Part shown: positions 22,461 through 33,188 of the stretch, one piece after another | Numbering within the stretch: the first letter of the stretch is position 1 | Layout: every line of letters starts with the position of its first letter | Source: Mesocentrotus franciscanus | Taxonomy: Eukaryota > Echinodermata > Echinoidea > Camarodonta > Strongylocentrotidae | Length of the DNA stretch: 64,000 nt | Assembly: GCA_037976565.1 (NCBI GenBank) | Contig: CP137684.1 | Coordinates: forward strand, 23,324,233-23,388,232 | Direction of reading: 5' to 3' | Made by a program: the position numbers and the translations under genes | Notes under the pieces: generated by a model | The model's input: only the letters and a program-made list of their open reading frames with translations | What the model was told of the DNA's origin: nothing | Databases searched by the model: none

Positions 22461-23880
22461 TTTACATTGATCTTGATCTAAGGAGACACGAACGAGCAAT
22501 CAATATCAACTCTGTATAAGATGGGACCCTGGTGTTCTAAATAAGGAAAGACACAAGGGTAGTTCATGTGTGGAGGAAATCAAGAAGAATACAGATTAAT
22601 AGGAATGGAGAGGGACACAGAAAAGGAGGAGAGAAGGCAAATGTGAAGAGAATTAAGAAAAAAAAAAACGGGATTAAAGTATTGAAACAAAAACAGAGAG
22701 CAAGAATATAGTAAACAAGATACAACAATAAAAAATTCAAACTGGCATCTAATGTTATACAACTCACTCCTAGATCCTAATCAAATGATTGGTCATGCGC
22801 GGTTACGTGTGATTCATTTACTGAGACTCTCCCATGTTTTTTCATGAAAAAGCGTGCAATAGTATAGAGATATCGACTGCTACGAGAGGACTGGCTGTTT
22901 TTATACGCTCAAGGGGGAAGTTTTAACACGTAAAACAATGGGGATCGCAGTATGAGGGCACTTTTCAAAAGACTATTGACTGGTAGGCGGAGCATGGCTA
23001 AAATCACGACTCCAATTTCGACCATGTAATCAGGTGGCTAGATTTCTAAAGTGAGGTATATAGTTTTCCAGTACCAGCCAACGATTTTTAAATATATTTT
23101 ATATATATAGGATTTCTATGGGCATGCATGAACCTCATACGCGTTGCATGCTCTGTTGTTGACGACGAGCTTATTTGTCAGCCATACTGTCACGAAACAA
23201 TCTTAAATGAATTCCTAATTTACATCAAATAACAAGGATCTAGGAGATTCGTTGGCATAAAACAAATGACGCATGTTTTCATTCGTTCATTATTTATACG
23301 ATCTATCCGCCCTCGTTGAGGCTGTGTGTATCTATCGCACTCAGCCTAATTAACGGCTTCGTGCGAAAGATACGCAAAGCCTAAACTCGAGTGCGGATAG
23401 ATCGTATAATGAACTCATGCACATGCATCATTTGTATAATACAAACCACTCATAATAACTTTAACATAATTTTACAAGCTATCGATTGATTGCATTTGGT
23501 GCTACATATTTGTTATTTTGGAAATAATTGAAGACCAAAATAATACATGCATGTTCATTATATCATGGTACATTTATTTGAATTTCAGTGAACCAACAGG
23601 CCAATAACACAGCCAATTATATTGCTCAAATTGCATTATGGTCAGTAATTTTGACACAAACATTGCACTTAAAAGGGCAAAATTCCATCTGTACAAATAT
23701 TTGGGGGAGAGCCAAGCATGTGTTATTAAATGTGTTGATGCAATGTACATTAATACTAGCAAACAGTATTCAAATTAATTTTAGCCCTAAGTATCATCTA
23801 TAAGATATTATGGCAGATATGTAGCCCAATATATTTGGTGTCATAACTGGAACTAGTTCGATATAAAGATAATTGAAATG

Positions 23881-24117
23881 TAGAACAAGACCCAGATCAA
23901 TTATTGAACAAGATCAAGATCAATTATAGAACAAGACCCAGATCAATTATGGAACAAGACCCAGACCAATTATAGAACAAGATCAAGATCAATTATTGAA
24001 CAAGACCCAGATCAAATATAGAACAAGACCCAGATCAATTACAGAACAAGACCTAGATCAATTATAGAACAAGACCCAGATCATTTATAGAATAAGACAC
24101 CTATCAATTATTAAACA
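23881..24117. repeat. 22-23-bp minisatellite, copy 2
   Basis: Same array as 17388-17632, in the second block. Confidence 0.85.
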
Positions 24118-24182
24118 AATTTCTTCATTCTATTTCTTCATGGTTTAGCAATCGCTACATGTATACATGTGTATATAATTAC

Positions 24183-24287
24183 CAGCAAAATTTGTGAAGC
24201 CAACTGGAGTTCCGTCTGTAAATGTAGTAAACTCTCCTTCGGTTTCCTGATCATTTAATCCTATCCATACAAAATTTGTAATCATAT
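24183..24287 (-). CDS. C-type lectin middle exon
   Basis: Acceptor TTCTATTCCAG (24290-24288) and donor G|GTAATT (24182-24181). Two leading bases complete an Asp codon with the last G of the exon at 26781-26945. The product then reads MITNFVWIGLNDQETEGEF and TDGTPVGFTNFA. WIGL.D...EG.F.W.DG is the hallmark centre of the C-type lectin fold, although the usual second Trp is Thr-Phe here. The downstream PGEPNN-type calcium loop is missing, since the next exon starts DDFYQT. A calcium-independent or altered ligand mode is therefore likely. This copy is adjacent to the first lectin exon and is the natural partner. Confidence 0.78.
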
Positions 24288-24545
24288 CTGGAATAGAACA
24301 CACACAAAATCTAATTTATCCTTTTGTTCACCTGAAAGGTCTTGCTTGAGGAACTTTTTTTTTGGTGATAGTGTTTTTAATCTTTTAAACACAAAAAAGG
24401 AAATCCTTTGGTAACTAAAATGGCAACTGTTGCAATGATATATGACAACAGGCAGAGAAATGTATAAATAGGACTTGAAACAAATCTAACTTTTAAAATT
24501 GTAAATTATAAAAAAACAAAATAGTTTTGTAAAATACAAACAAGG

Positions 24546-25870
24546 GAAACGCTCTCGGCGGTCTCGCCTGCATTACGCCATTCGATATGATGAACTAGAT
24601 GGATGTTCGACTGCACGCAGTCGAAAATGATGCCTCCGCCATAGAGCGATTTTACAAACCAAAACAGAAGCCATTTAAAAAATGTAAGTTTAATTGTAAT
24701 CCATTAACATGTTCTCAGAATTTGATTAAGAGCTATTTTTCATATACATGTATGACCCTTGAACTTTGACCTCATAACCCTAAAATCTAATCAGTTCATT
24801 GGCTCTGCAAGATACATACATGTCCCGAGTTTGATAGTAATCCATCCGTCAGTATTGACAATGCGTTCACAAGCTACTTTTGCATACATAATGAGCCCTT
24901 TGACCTTTGACCTCGTGACCCCAAAATCTAATCACTTCATTAGCTCTGCAAGATACATACATGACCAAAGTTTGGCGGTAATCCATCAATCGGTTCTTGA
25001 GATAACGCGATCACGAGCTATTTTTGGATACATAATGAGCCTTGTGACCTTTGACCTCGTGACCCCAAAATCTAATAACTTCATTAGCTATGCAAGATAC
25101 ATACATGTACATGACCCAAGTTTGGCGGTAATCAATTAAGCGGTTCTTGAGATAACGCGATCACAAGAACGGGACGTATATACGGACGGGACGTACGTAC
25201 AGACGTACGTACGGACGGACGGACAACCAGAAAACATAATGCCTCCGGCTACTTTGTAGCGGAGGCATAAAAATTGAGGTAGGGACATTATTTATAGGCA
25301 GGGTGGCCCATTAGCAGGCCCCCCAAAATGAATACCTCTGAATCTAATCAGCATTTTGAAGTGAATATTGAGTTTTATTGACTACCTAAGAATCATCAAA
25401 AGAATTATTTACTATTGTTTGTACCAAAGTTGATAACTTTCATGAAATATGAACAAATAACAATTTATTTATTAATTCTCATATTAAATTTTGAGAACAT
25501 AATCCAAGTCTAATGACCTAAAATGACCTTTGACCTTGACTATGTGATCTGAAATTTGTGTCATATGATTTGTGATACTTGATAACCCTTGGGTACAAGT
25601 TTCATGGCATTTGAACAAACACTTTTGAAATTATGCAAAAATTCAAAATCTTGATGTTGAGGCCACAACATAGTCTAAGTTTGCAGACCTGAAATGACAT
25701 TTGACCCTGACTTTGTCACTTAAAAGACTAATCACATGATTGGTGATATACTTGATAACCCTTATGTTTAAGTTTCATGGAATAGGAACGTATACTTTCA
25801 AAATTACGATAAAAATTCAAAATCTTAACCTGATGCCACAACATCGTCTAAGTTTGATGACCGGAAATGA
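24546..25870. mobile_element. Dispersed element (copy A), interrupted by a pearl/HINE-like insert
   Basis: Starts CGCTCTCGGCGGTCTCGCC and is the same repeat as 29551-33180. Block for block it shares AATTGAGGT.GGGACATTAT, GGCAGGGTGGCCCATT and the TGACCTAAAATGACCTTTGA segments, as well as TGATGCCACAACAT. It is interrupted at 24595-25268. Confidence 0.65.
24595..25268 (-). mobile_element. Helitron/HINE ('pearl'-like) element A
   Basis: On the minus strand the element ends CATCTAG. It is preceded by a hairpin (CGACTGCGTGCAGTCG), the arrangement of a Helitron 3' end. The other end carries the hairpin GCCTCCGCTACAAAGTAGCC. The interior has ~140-bp core repeats plus a GTCC/GTAC-rich tetranucleotide tract (25160-25225), as in bivalve pearl elements. 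Comparison with the empty site at about 29613 defines the boundaries and shows at most 2 bases duplicated. Confidence 0.6.
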
Positions 25871-26095
25871 AAAAAATTAAATCTCAAATGAAATAATAAT
25901 ATTATAATAGTCAACATATTAAGTCAAAAGTGAACTCTCCTAGACAATCAGGGTGGAAAACTTTATAGTTTATTCCTCTTTTACTTCTTGAAATAAAAAG
26001 CAAATGGAACTGAAGACTGTACACATTCTTCCGACTGACATTTCATGCAAAGCAGTTTCAAATTCCAGACTTTTGATTGTTTCAATTGCGAGATA

Positions 26096-26597
26096 TTAAA
26101 TGTCAGTTGCAATGGTCATTTGAAAATATTTGCTGAGCCAAGAAACAGCAATATCACCTCCATGAACAAAGCTTCCACAATGCAATACTGTGTTAGCAAC
26201 TAATTTGGACCAAAGCTGGATTTCATTTACTTCAGCAAAATCTGGACTGTCTTCAGGCTTACAACGTGTAACACATCTCCCATGTACAGTACATATGGAA
26301 AAGTGGGAGGTGACACACCCATTCCTTCCCAATGCAAAGATACCTACATGTATGGGCCCATCTGGTGGAGTCAATAGGATTTTACCTCCAATTGATGAAA
26401 TTAATGTGATGTCAATAAATGGACCTGAAAGCTGGGACTCCTAGGAGTGTGCATGCTGTAAAGTGTGTTGCAAGGTTGCTGTCAGCGACTCTTGCAGTAA
26501 AGACTAAAGAGGCACCCAAAGCAAATGATGGCACCTTTTTTTCTTTCCTATTTATGTCAGACTTTTTTGTTACTCTCCAGTAGCCTACCAACAGCAC
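26096..26597 (-). pseudogene. Possible degenerate coding fragment, unrecognised
   Basis: Two overlapping minus-strand frames (26597-26412 and 26374-26096) have protein-like composition. The first has VPSFALGASLVFTARVADSN; the second has GKILLTPPDGPIHVGIFAL and SPDFAEVNEIQLWSKLVA. They look like one reading frame broken by a shift near 26420. It lies inside the intron between lectin exons 1 and 2, without obvious splice sites. Family not recognised; it could be a transposon ORF remnant or chance. Confidence 0.25.
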
Positions 26598-26780
26598 TTT
26601 AACAAAAAAATGCTCTCAGGTTCTTGACGCAGTATCATTCCACTTTTATGTCAGAAACGTTATACTAGGGCCTATTCCTGAATTCTGTTAGCTGTGAGAG
26701 CTAGCTGGTCATCTCCACATAGACCTAAACTTACCCCTCCCCTCTCCCTCTCACTTGGAGACGGTGGTCCGGATTCTTAC

Positions 26781-26945
26781 CAAATATAAAGGCATTCTCT
26801 TCTGCACTGTGTATGCTAGCTAAGTCAGCACCTACTCCTAAGCAGTATTCTCTGGCTTCGTGCCAAAGTAAATACGCTTGTCCATAGAAGTAGCAGTATC
26901 CATTTGCAGGTTCATGGACCCAGTCTATAGCACAGCCATACTCTG
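26781..26945 (-). CDS. C-type lectin N-terminal exon
   Basis: Acceptor GCGTAG (26947-26946) after a T-rich tract, donor TTTG|GTAAGA at 26780. The product reads AEYGCAIDWVHEPANGYCYF, then YLLWHEAREYCLGVGADLAS and IHSAEENAFIF. This gives the C..W....GYCY start, the W.EA..YC helix and the ADLASIHSAEEN.F loop of a long-form C-type lectin domain. Its final G joins the AT of the next exon to give Asp. Phase 1 at both sides makes the whole lectin a 1-1 module, the class usual for shuffled extracellular domains. The upstream exon should supply a signal peptide, but none was recognised between 26946 and 29000. Confidence 0.8.
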
Positions 26946-28200
26946 CTACGCATGACATAAAAAGAATTTAAACAAAGAAAAACATTAGCAAATTTATCTT
27001 TTAGCACCAACTTTTATTTTTAAATCTCGATGTACACTAGTCTATATACAATGTCTGCATAGATCATAGACCCAATAGACTAGTTGATTTCATCATTTTA
27101 AATGTAACTAGGTTACATGTAGGCTAGAGCCGCTAGACTATTAATATTATCAATAATTTGGAAGCCATGAAAGTGGCCAAGTCACAATAATAGATCTAAC
27201 CAAAATGAAAATAAGCAAGACAAATGCGACTGCGTTTCCTATATGGCTCTGCCCTAAATTCAGTATAGGAAACGGATGGAATTATTCATGACCTATCACG
27301 ATCGGTTACTGTCAACCTATTGGAAGACCTTACCGACAGAGTCAGCAGACTCCTGTATATAAATGTCCTCGACTCTGCACCAAATACACCCCTGCTCAAC
27401 ACCCAGGACCCCTTCCTTCTGACTTGCGCCATCGTCTTGCCATATGATCCATCCCTTCCCTACACTGTCAATGAGTTTATTTTGACGATGACACTTTTTT
27501 ATGTACATGTATATAAAATTCATGCCCATCGCCTGCACTCCATACCCTCCAACTATAAGGACCATAGTATATTTACATCACAGCCTACCGGATCGACTGC
27601 GAGGAACTCGCTGATCTCCGAAAAGCGGAGGGAGAAAAACAGAGATGAAAATTTAAAAAAGTATATATAATCAAATGGCAACTGACTATGATCTTGACCT
27701 ACTAGCCCCAAAATATAATTGGATTATCTTCCTATAGAGTATAGTAATAGTACTGTTGTTTTACCATGGTCTCACCACTAATACGTAGACCTAAACTTAA
27801 ACGTTAAAGGGGAAGTCCATCCTCATAATAAGTCTTTTTAATACAAGGAGGAAAATGACAAGAACAGATCAGTGAAGGTTTGAGAAAAATCGGACAATAA
27901 ATAAGAAAGTTTTGGATTTTTAAAATCGATAACTTTTCATGAAATACTTCAAATCTGTGAGTCAAATTGGCAACGTGATTTCTAAATATGTCAGTTTGTC
28001 ACCCTCTCACTCTCAGTCATATTTTATTCTTTGTTGAATGCAAGAAATGTCATTAAATTCCATTTTGATCAACAAAAAAATTTTTTTTCATGCCTATCTC
28101 GATCATACTGTATGTCACGGATATGTTCTTTCATGCACTCCATACTTATAAGATAGGTCTAGTAGGCTACTACTAGTAGTATAGGCCTATTAGTACTAGT
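26946..28200. other. No gene recognised
   Basis: AT-rich sequence with a possible MITE arm (GGGGAAGTCCATCCTC, from 27810) whose diverged inverted partner lies near 28990-29090. ORFs at 27317-27670 show no family features. Confidence 0.4.
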
Positions 28201-28204
28201 AGTA

Positions 28205-28855
28205 CCGTGTGAGTCAAAAACAAGTTTACACCTAGAAAATTGCTAATTACTTTAAATATCATCTATGAACAGTAAATTATTATACATCTTATGAAAGAAT
28301 GTTTTATCCCAAATCAGTTGGTATCATTTTTGTGTGGTATGTGTTCACGCTTGGATGAACAGGAGGCATTGTTTGCGAGTGCAAAAATCGACTTGCGCCA
28401 AAGTTGCTTATCTGATGTTTAAATAAAACCATTGGGATTTGGGTATTAAATCGTTTTTTGCAGATCCAAATAACATCCCTAACAAAATTAATCATGCCAC
28501 ACATATCAAATATCGAATATCAAATAACAACGAACATTTGTGCGTGCGTGACTTTGCTTCTGCAAAAAGGATATATGCAATGCATTTCATTTGATACATT
28601 CAATTCATTCTCTCACTCCGCTAATCCCAACATAATACATGCTGTAGGCATCACTTTGGCACAAGTCGATTTTTGAACTCTCGCAAACAATGCCTCCTGT
28701 TCATCCAAGCGTGAACACATACCACACAAAAATGATACCAAATGATTTGTGATAAAACACTCTTTCATAAGATGTATAATAATTTACTGTTCATAGATGA
28801 TATTTAAAGTAATTAGCAATTTTCTAGGTGTAAACTTTTTTTTTGACTCGCACTG
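28205..28855. mobile_element. TA-flanked MITE with ~190-bp inverted arms (mariner-like)
   Basis: TA dinucleotides (28203-28204 and 28856-28857) flank ends reading C.GTG.GAGTCAAAAA. The arms (28205-28400 and 28664-28855) are almost perfect inverted copies, containing TTTACACCTAGAAAATTGC and GTTCACGCTTGGATGAACAG. TA target and CAGTG-type ends fit Tc1/mariner non-autonomous elements. Confidence 0.75.
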
Positions 28856-29402
28856 TAGTATAGAATTCTAGAAAGTACTAATCTGTAATCACTATTCCAT
28901 TAAAAATTCAGAGAAATTGAGATTTTGGGTCATTCTGTCATTCAGATTAGTGGCGAATTATAAGGAGATGACATCACAATTTATGACCGCATTGCCAATT
29001 TGTCTCAAAGATTCCTAGTCTACATAATTTTGAAAGATTCTTAACTTTCTTAATATTATTTTTTCTCAAACTTTCACTGAATTGTTTCTCAAATTTCTGC
29101 TTCTAGATCTATTTAAAACCAGTTTAATATCAGGAGACATTCTGGAGACTAAATCTAGATCATGATCCAGATCTAGACTCTAACACTAACACTTGTAACA
29201 GTTAGTCTAGACCTAGTTCTAGAAATAAAGCTGTACAAAGTCAACAGACTATAAAGCAGGGCTGTCAACCCTCCCGCATTCGGAGGGAGTCTCATGCCAC
29301 CACGCTCAATCTCCCGCCATCCCACCAGCTCGGAGTCGTAGCGGGAGGCGTTATTTTTTTCTGCGGCACTGATTGGGGTTAGGTGCGTGTTGAGCCTATG
29401 GG

Positions 29403-29427
29403 AAAGTGTAGGGTTAGGGTTAGGGTT
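29403..29427 (+). repeat. Short interstitial telomere-like repeat
   Basis: Three tandem TTAGGG units around GGGTTAGGGTTAGGGTTA, between repeat blocks. Too short to indicate a fusion. Confidence 0.7.
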
Positions 29428-30479
29428 AAATCAAGACCTCTTTTTAAAAAAAAGCCACAATCTGTGCCGCAGAAGAAAATGACGCGGGACACTCCCGCCA
29501 CCACGCCCTTCCTCCCGCAAACGATGTAGAATCTCCCGGTATATGAAACAAGTGAAACGCTCTCGGCGGTCTCGCCTGCATTACGCAATTCGGCATTACG
29601 CAATTCGATATGATGAAAAATTGAGGTTGGGACATTATTTTTATAGGCAGGGTGGCCCATTTGCAGACCCCCGAAAATGAAATCCTCTGAATATAATAAG
29701 CATTTTGAAGTGAATATTGATTATCAATCATCAGAATAATTATTTACTGTATCATAAGAATACAATATAATGAGATTTAGTGTATGGGTAAGACTATAAA
29801 TGTTTCAATGCTTGTCAGTAATTTACAAATAAAGTTATCTAATAAACTTTTTAAGAAAAGAGGATTTTTCAGCATTTTGTGTAAAAAAAATTGGAAGGTA
29901 GAGCCCATCTACATCAAATCACGTCTCATTAGCATAATGAGAACATTATTATGAGATATACTCCAATATATATTATTGAAACATCAATATTGTCACCTAG
30001 CTGTAACTGATCATGTACATACTAAGCCTGGGATCGAATACTAAAATTACTATTAGAATATTCATGGGAAAGTACTCGAATGATTCGAATATTTACTTTC
30101 ATGAAATATGAACAAATAACAATTTATTTATTAATTCTCATATTAAATTTTGAGAACATAATCCAAGTCTACTGACCTAAAATGACCTTTGACCTTGACT
30201 TTGTGACCTGGAATTTGTGTCACATGATTTGTGATACTTGATAGCCCTTGGGTACAAGTTTCATGGAATTTGAACAAACACTTTTGAAATTATGCTAAAA
30301 TTTCAAAATCTTGATGTTGATGCTACAACAAAGTCTAAGTTTCCAGACCTGAAATGACATTTGACCTTTACTTTGTCACCTAAAAGACTAATAACATGAT
30401 TGGTGATACTTGATAACCCTTATGTTCAAGTTTCATGGAATAGGAATGTATACTTTCAAAATTATGATAACAATTAAAA

Positions 30480-31284
30480 CTAGATGGAACTTCAACTGCG
30501 CGCAGTCGAAAAATGCCTCCGCCATAGAGCAATTTTACAAACCAAAATGGAAGCAATTTTTAAAATTCAAGTTTGATTGTAATCCATCTGTTGGTTCTAA
30601 TGATAACACGATCACGAGCTATTTTAGGATACATAATGAGCCCTGTGACCTTTGACCTCGTGACCCCAATTCTAATCAGTTCATTGACTCTGCAAGATAC
30701 ATACATGACCCAAGTTTGGCGGTAATCCATCAATCGATTCTTGAAATAACGTGATCACAAGCTATTTTGCATACATAACGAGCCCTGTGACCTTTGACCT
30801 CGTGACCCCAAAATCTAATCAGTTCATTAGCTCTGCAAGATACATACATGACCCAAGTTTGGCGGTAATCCATCAATCGGTTCTTGAGATAACGCGATCA
30901 CGAGCTATTTTTGCATACATAATGAGCCCTGTGACCTTTGACCTTGTGACCCCAAAATCTAATCAGTTCATTGGCTCTGCAAGATACATACAGGACCCAA
31001 GTTTGGCGGTAATCCATCAATCGGTTGAGATAACGCGATCACGAGCTATTTTTGCATACATAATGGACCCTGTGACCTTTGACCTCGTGACCCCAAAATC
31101 TAATCAGTTCATTAGCTCTGCAAGATACATACATGACCTGAGTTTGGCGGTAATCCATCAATTGGTTCTTGAGATAACGCGATCACGAGAACGGGACGTA
31201 CGCACAGACGTGCGTACGTGCGTATGTACGCACGGACTGACAACCAGAAAACATAATTCCCCGGCTACTTTGTAGCGGAGGCAT
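30480..31284 (-). mobile_element. Helitron/HINE ('pearl'-like) element B
   Basis: Same architecture as 24595-25268: CTAG end, palindrome ACTGCGCGCAGT, then GCCTCCGCCATAGAGC. Four ~140-bp core repeats follow (TAATCAGTTCATTAGCTCTG, GGCGGTAATCCATCAATCGG, AACGCGATCACGAGCTATTT), then a GTAC/GTGC tetranucleotide tract (31195-31235) and the terminal TTTGTAGCGGAGGCAT. The core-repeat ORF at 30751-31275 is a by-product of a period near a multiple of three. Confidence 0.6.
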
Positions 31285-31434
31285 AAAAAAGTAACCATGT
31301 ATTGCCATTATAAAGAATTAAAGCTCGTTTTCATTTGATTTTTTTTTAAAGAATGACATGCGCTGCATATGAAATTCAATTGTCAGTGCCTTTTGCTTTT
31401 TCTCATGAACTGTGTACCCATAAGACATTGAGTG

Positions 31435-31580
31435 ATTTCAAGTACGGTGTTCGGTGTTGGTGTTGGTGTTGAGAGCATGGAAAGGCTGTTAAACCGAGCT
31501 CCAACACCGACGGTCAGTTTAGAAGGACGATACCGATCGCGTTATCGATAGCTCAACACCAGCCTCAACACCGAGTGACG
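31435..31580. repeat. GTGTTG-rich hairpin
   Basis: CGGTGTTGGTGTTGGTGTTG at the left is mirrored by CAACACCAGCCTCAACACCG at the right. It lies between two core-repeat elements. Confidence 0.6.
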
Positions 31581-31679
31581 TCATACTCTACAGGCGAAAA
31601 GTCTTGCAATAAAAGCATAATCCTTTCAGAAATTCCATTAAAATTACATCATATCGAATATCAAATGTAAAGTCATATT

Positions 31680-32707
31680 AAACGAGCTGAAGACATGGAA
31701 TTTCACAAGTTGACCTCTGTGACCCTTGACCTACATGCTCCAAAATCTAAACAGATCGTCTTCCTATGGTGATACATACTATCATTAAGTTTGAAGTGAA
31801 AATTCTCCAGTGGTTCTTGAGATATCGCGATAACGATCTCAATGTATGGAATTTCATAAGTTGACCTCTGTGACCCTTGACCTTTGACCTACGTGCTCCA
31901 AAATCTAATCAGATTGTCTTCCTATGGTGATACACACTATCATTAAGTTTGAAGTTTAAATCTCCAGTGGTTCTTGAGATATTATAACAATCTCAATGTA
32001 TGGAATTTCATAAGTTGACCTCTGTGACCCTTGACCTTTGGCCTACGTGCTCCAAAATCTAATCAGATCGTCTTCCTATGGTGATACATACTATCCTTAA
32101 GTTTGAAGTTTTTACATCTCCAGTGGTTCTTGAGATATCATGATAACAATCTCAATGTATGGAATTTCATAAGTTGACCTCTATGACCCTTGACCTTTGA
32201 CCTACGTGCTCCAAAATATAATCAGATTGTTTTCCTATAGTGATACACACTATCACTAAGTTTGAAGTTTAAATCTCCAGTGGTTCTTGAGATATCATGA
32301 TAACAATCTCAATGTATGGAATTTCATAAGTTGACCTCTGTGACCCTTGACCTTTGACATACGTGCTCCAAAATCTAATCAGATCGTCTTCCTATGCATA
32401 TACATACTATCCTTAAGTTTGAAGTTTAAATCTCAAATGGTTCTTGAGATATCGCGCTAACAAACTCAATACAAGGAATTTCATAAGTTGACCTCTGTGA
32501 CCTGTGACCTTTGACCTACGTACTCCAAAATCTAATCAGATCGTCTTCCTATGGTGATAAATACTATTCCCGAGTCTTAAGTTTAAATCTTAAATGGTTC
32601 TTGAGATATTGTGATAACGGTCAAACGGGACGGACGTACGGACGGACGTACGGACGGACAACCCAAAAACATGATGCCTCCGGCACCACCTTCGGTGGCG
32701 GAGGCAT
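31680..32707 (-). mobile_element. Helitron/HINE ('pearl'-like) element C
   Basis: Six diverged units of about 155 bp (GGAATTTCATAAGTTGACCT, GTGCTCCAAAATCTAATCAG, GTGGTTCTTGAGATATC). They are followed by a GTCC/GTAC tract (32625-32660) and the end hairpin CCACCTTCGGTGGCGGAGGC. Different core repeat from elements A and B but the same end. Confidence 0.6.
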
Positions 32708-33188
32708 AAAAATCTTAGCCTGATGCCACAACATAGTTAAGTTTGTTGACCTGAAATGACCTTTGACCTTGACCTAGTGGGCTGAAATTCTACTCACATG
32801 ATTGGGGATACTTGATATCCCTTTAGTCTAAGTTTCATTGAATAAGAACTTATACTTTTAAAATTATATTACAAATTCAAAACTTAACCTCAGGTTAAGT
32901 TTTTGATGATGATGCCACAACATAGTCTAAGTTTGTTGACCTGAAATGACCTTTGACCTTGTCTTTGTGACCTGAAATTTTGCTCACATGATTGGGGATA
33001 CTTGATAACCCTTGGCTTTAGTCCAAGTTTCATTTAATAGGACCTTATACTTTCAAAATTATATTAACAATTCAAAAACTTAACCTTAGGAGTTAGGTTA
33101 AGTTTTGATGTTGACGCCGCCGCCGTCGCCGCCACCGGAAAAGCGGCGCCTATGTCTCGCTTTTTGCTACGCAGGCGAGACAAAAACC

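Larger units (their letters stand above)
18513..24502. repeat. Copy 2 of the 6.49-kb duplicated block
   Basis: Twin of 12024-18012. It starts inside the right end of the TTAA element and ends at ATTGT, after which single-copy sequence continues (24503 onward). Confidence 0.9.
414..26945 (-). other. Gene model: C-type lectin / mucin / PKD / REJ membrane receptor (partial)
   Basis: Seven minus-strand exons join without any phase conflict: 26945-26781, 24287-24183, 9571-9110, 2723-2173, 1739-1512, 1016-833 and 566-414. Each has a pyrimidine-rich AG acceptor and a GT donor. In order they encode a C-type lectin domain, a Thr-rich stalk, a PKD-like beta-sandwich region and the start of an REJ module. 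This order is that of the polycystin-1-like and sea urchin receptor-for-egg-jelly families, large surface proteins used in sperm-egg recognition, ciliary sensing or immune surface roles. No signal-peptide exon was found above 26945, and the GPS, PLAT and transmembrane parts would lie beyond the left edge. A copy of the second lectin exon (17796-17692) lies in the duplicated block. That all seven belong to one transcript is inferred from phase, order and family architecture; further exons inside the long introns are possible. Confidence 0.72.
24901..32958. promoter_or_regulatory. Array of 13 perfect DR1 motifs
   Basis: TGACCTTTGACC, the complement of the DR1 half-site pair (AGGTCA-A-AGGTCA core), starts at 24901, 25045, 25524, 30183, 30646, 30788, 30932, 31073, 31878, 32191, 32505, 32757 and 32947. 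Several one-base variants lie nearby. DR1 is the preferred site of HNF4, RXR and COUP-TF receptors. Every copy lies inside a repeat unit; binding is not shown. Confidence 0.45.
29551..33180. mobile_element. Dispersed element (copy B), with nested inserts
   Basis: The start CGCTCTCGGCGGTCTCGCC matches copy A. The end GCTACGCAGGCGAGAC at 33163-33180 is roughly inverted to GTCTCGCCTGC at the start, suggesting terminal inverted repeats. The body is interrupted from 30480 to 32707 by pearl/HINE-like elements. The intact copy-A sequence near 25811-25830 gives the pre-insertion state. Confidence 0.6.

Noticed and set aside
29403..29427. Chromosome-fusion telomere relic
   Set aside because: Only three TTAGGG units inside other repeats; too short.
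30751..31275. 174-codon ORF with repeated 'FDLVTPKSNQFI' units
   Set aside because: It follows the ~140-bp core repeat of a pearl-like element; the same unit is broken in sister arrays, and no protein family fits.
24595..33180. CRISPR-like direct repeats
   Set aside because: Units of 130-155 bp without unique spacers, in a eukaryotic repeat; not a CRISPR array.
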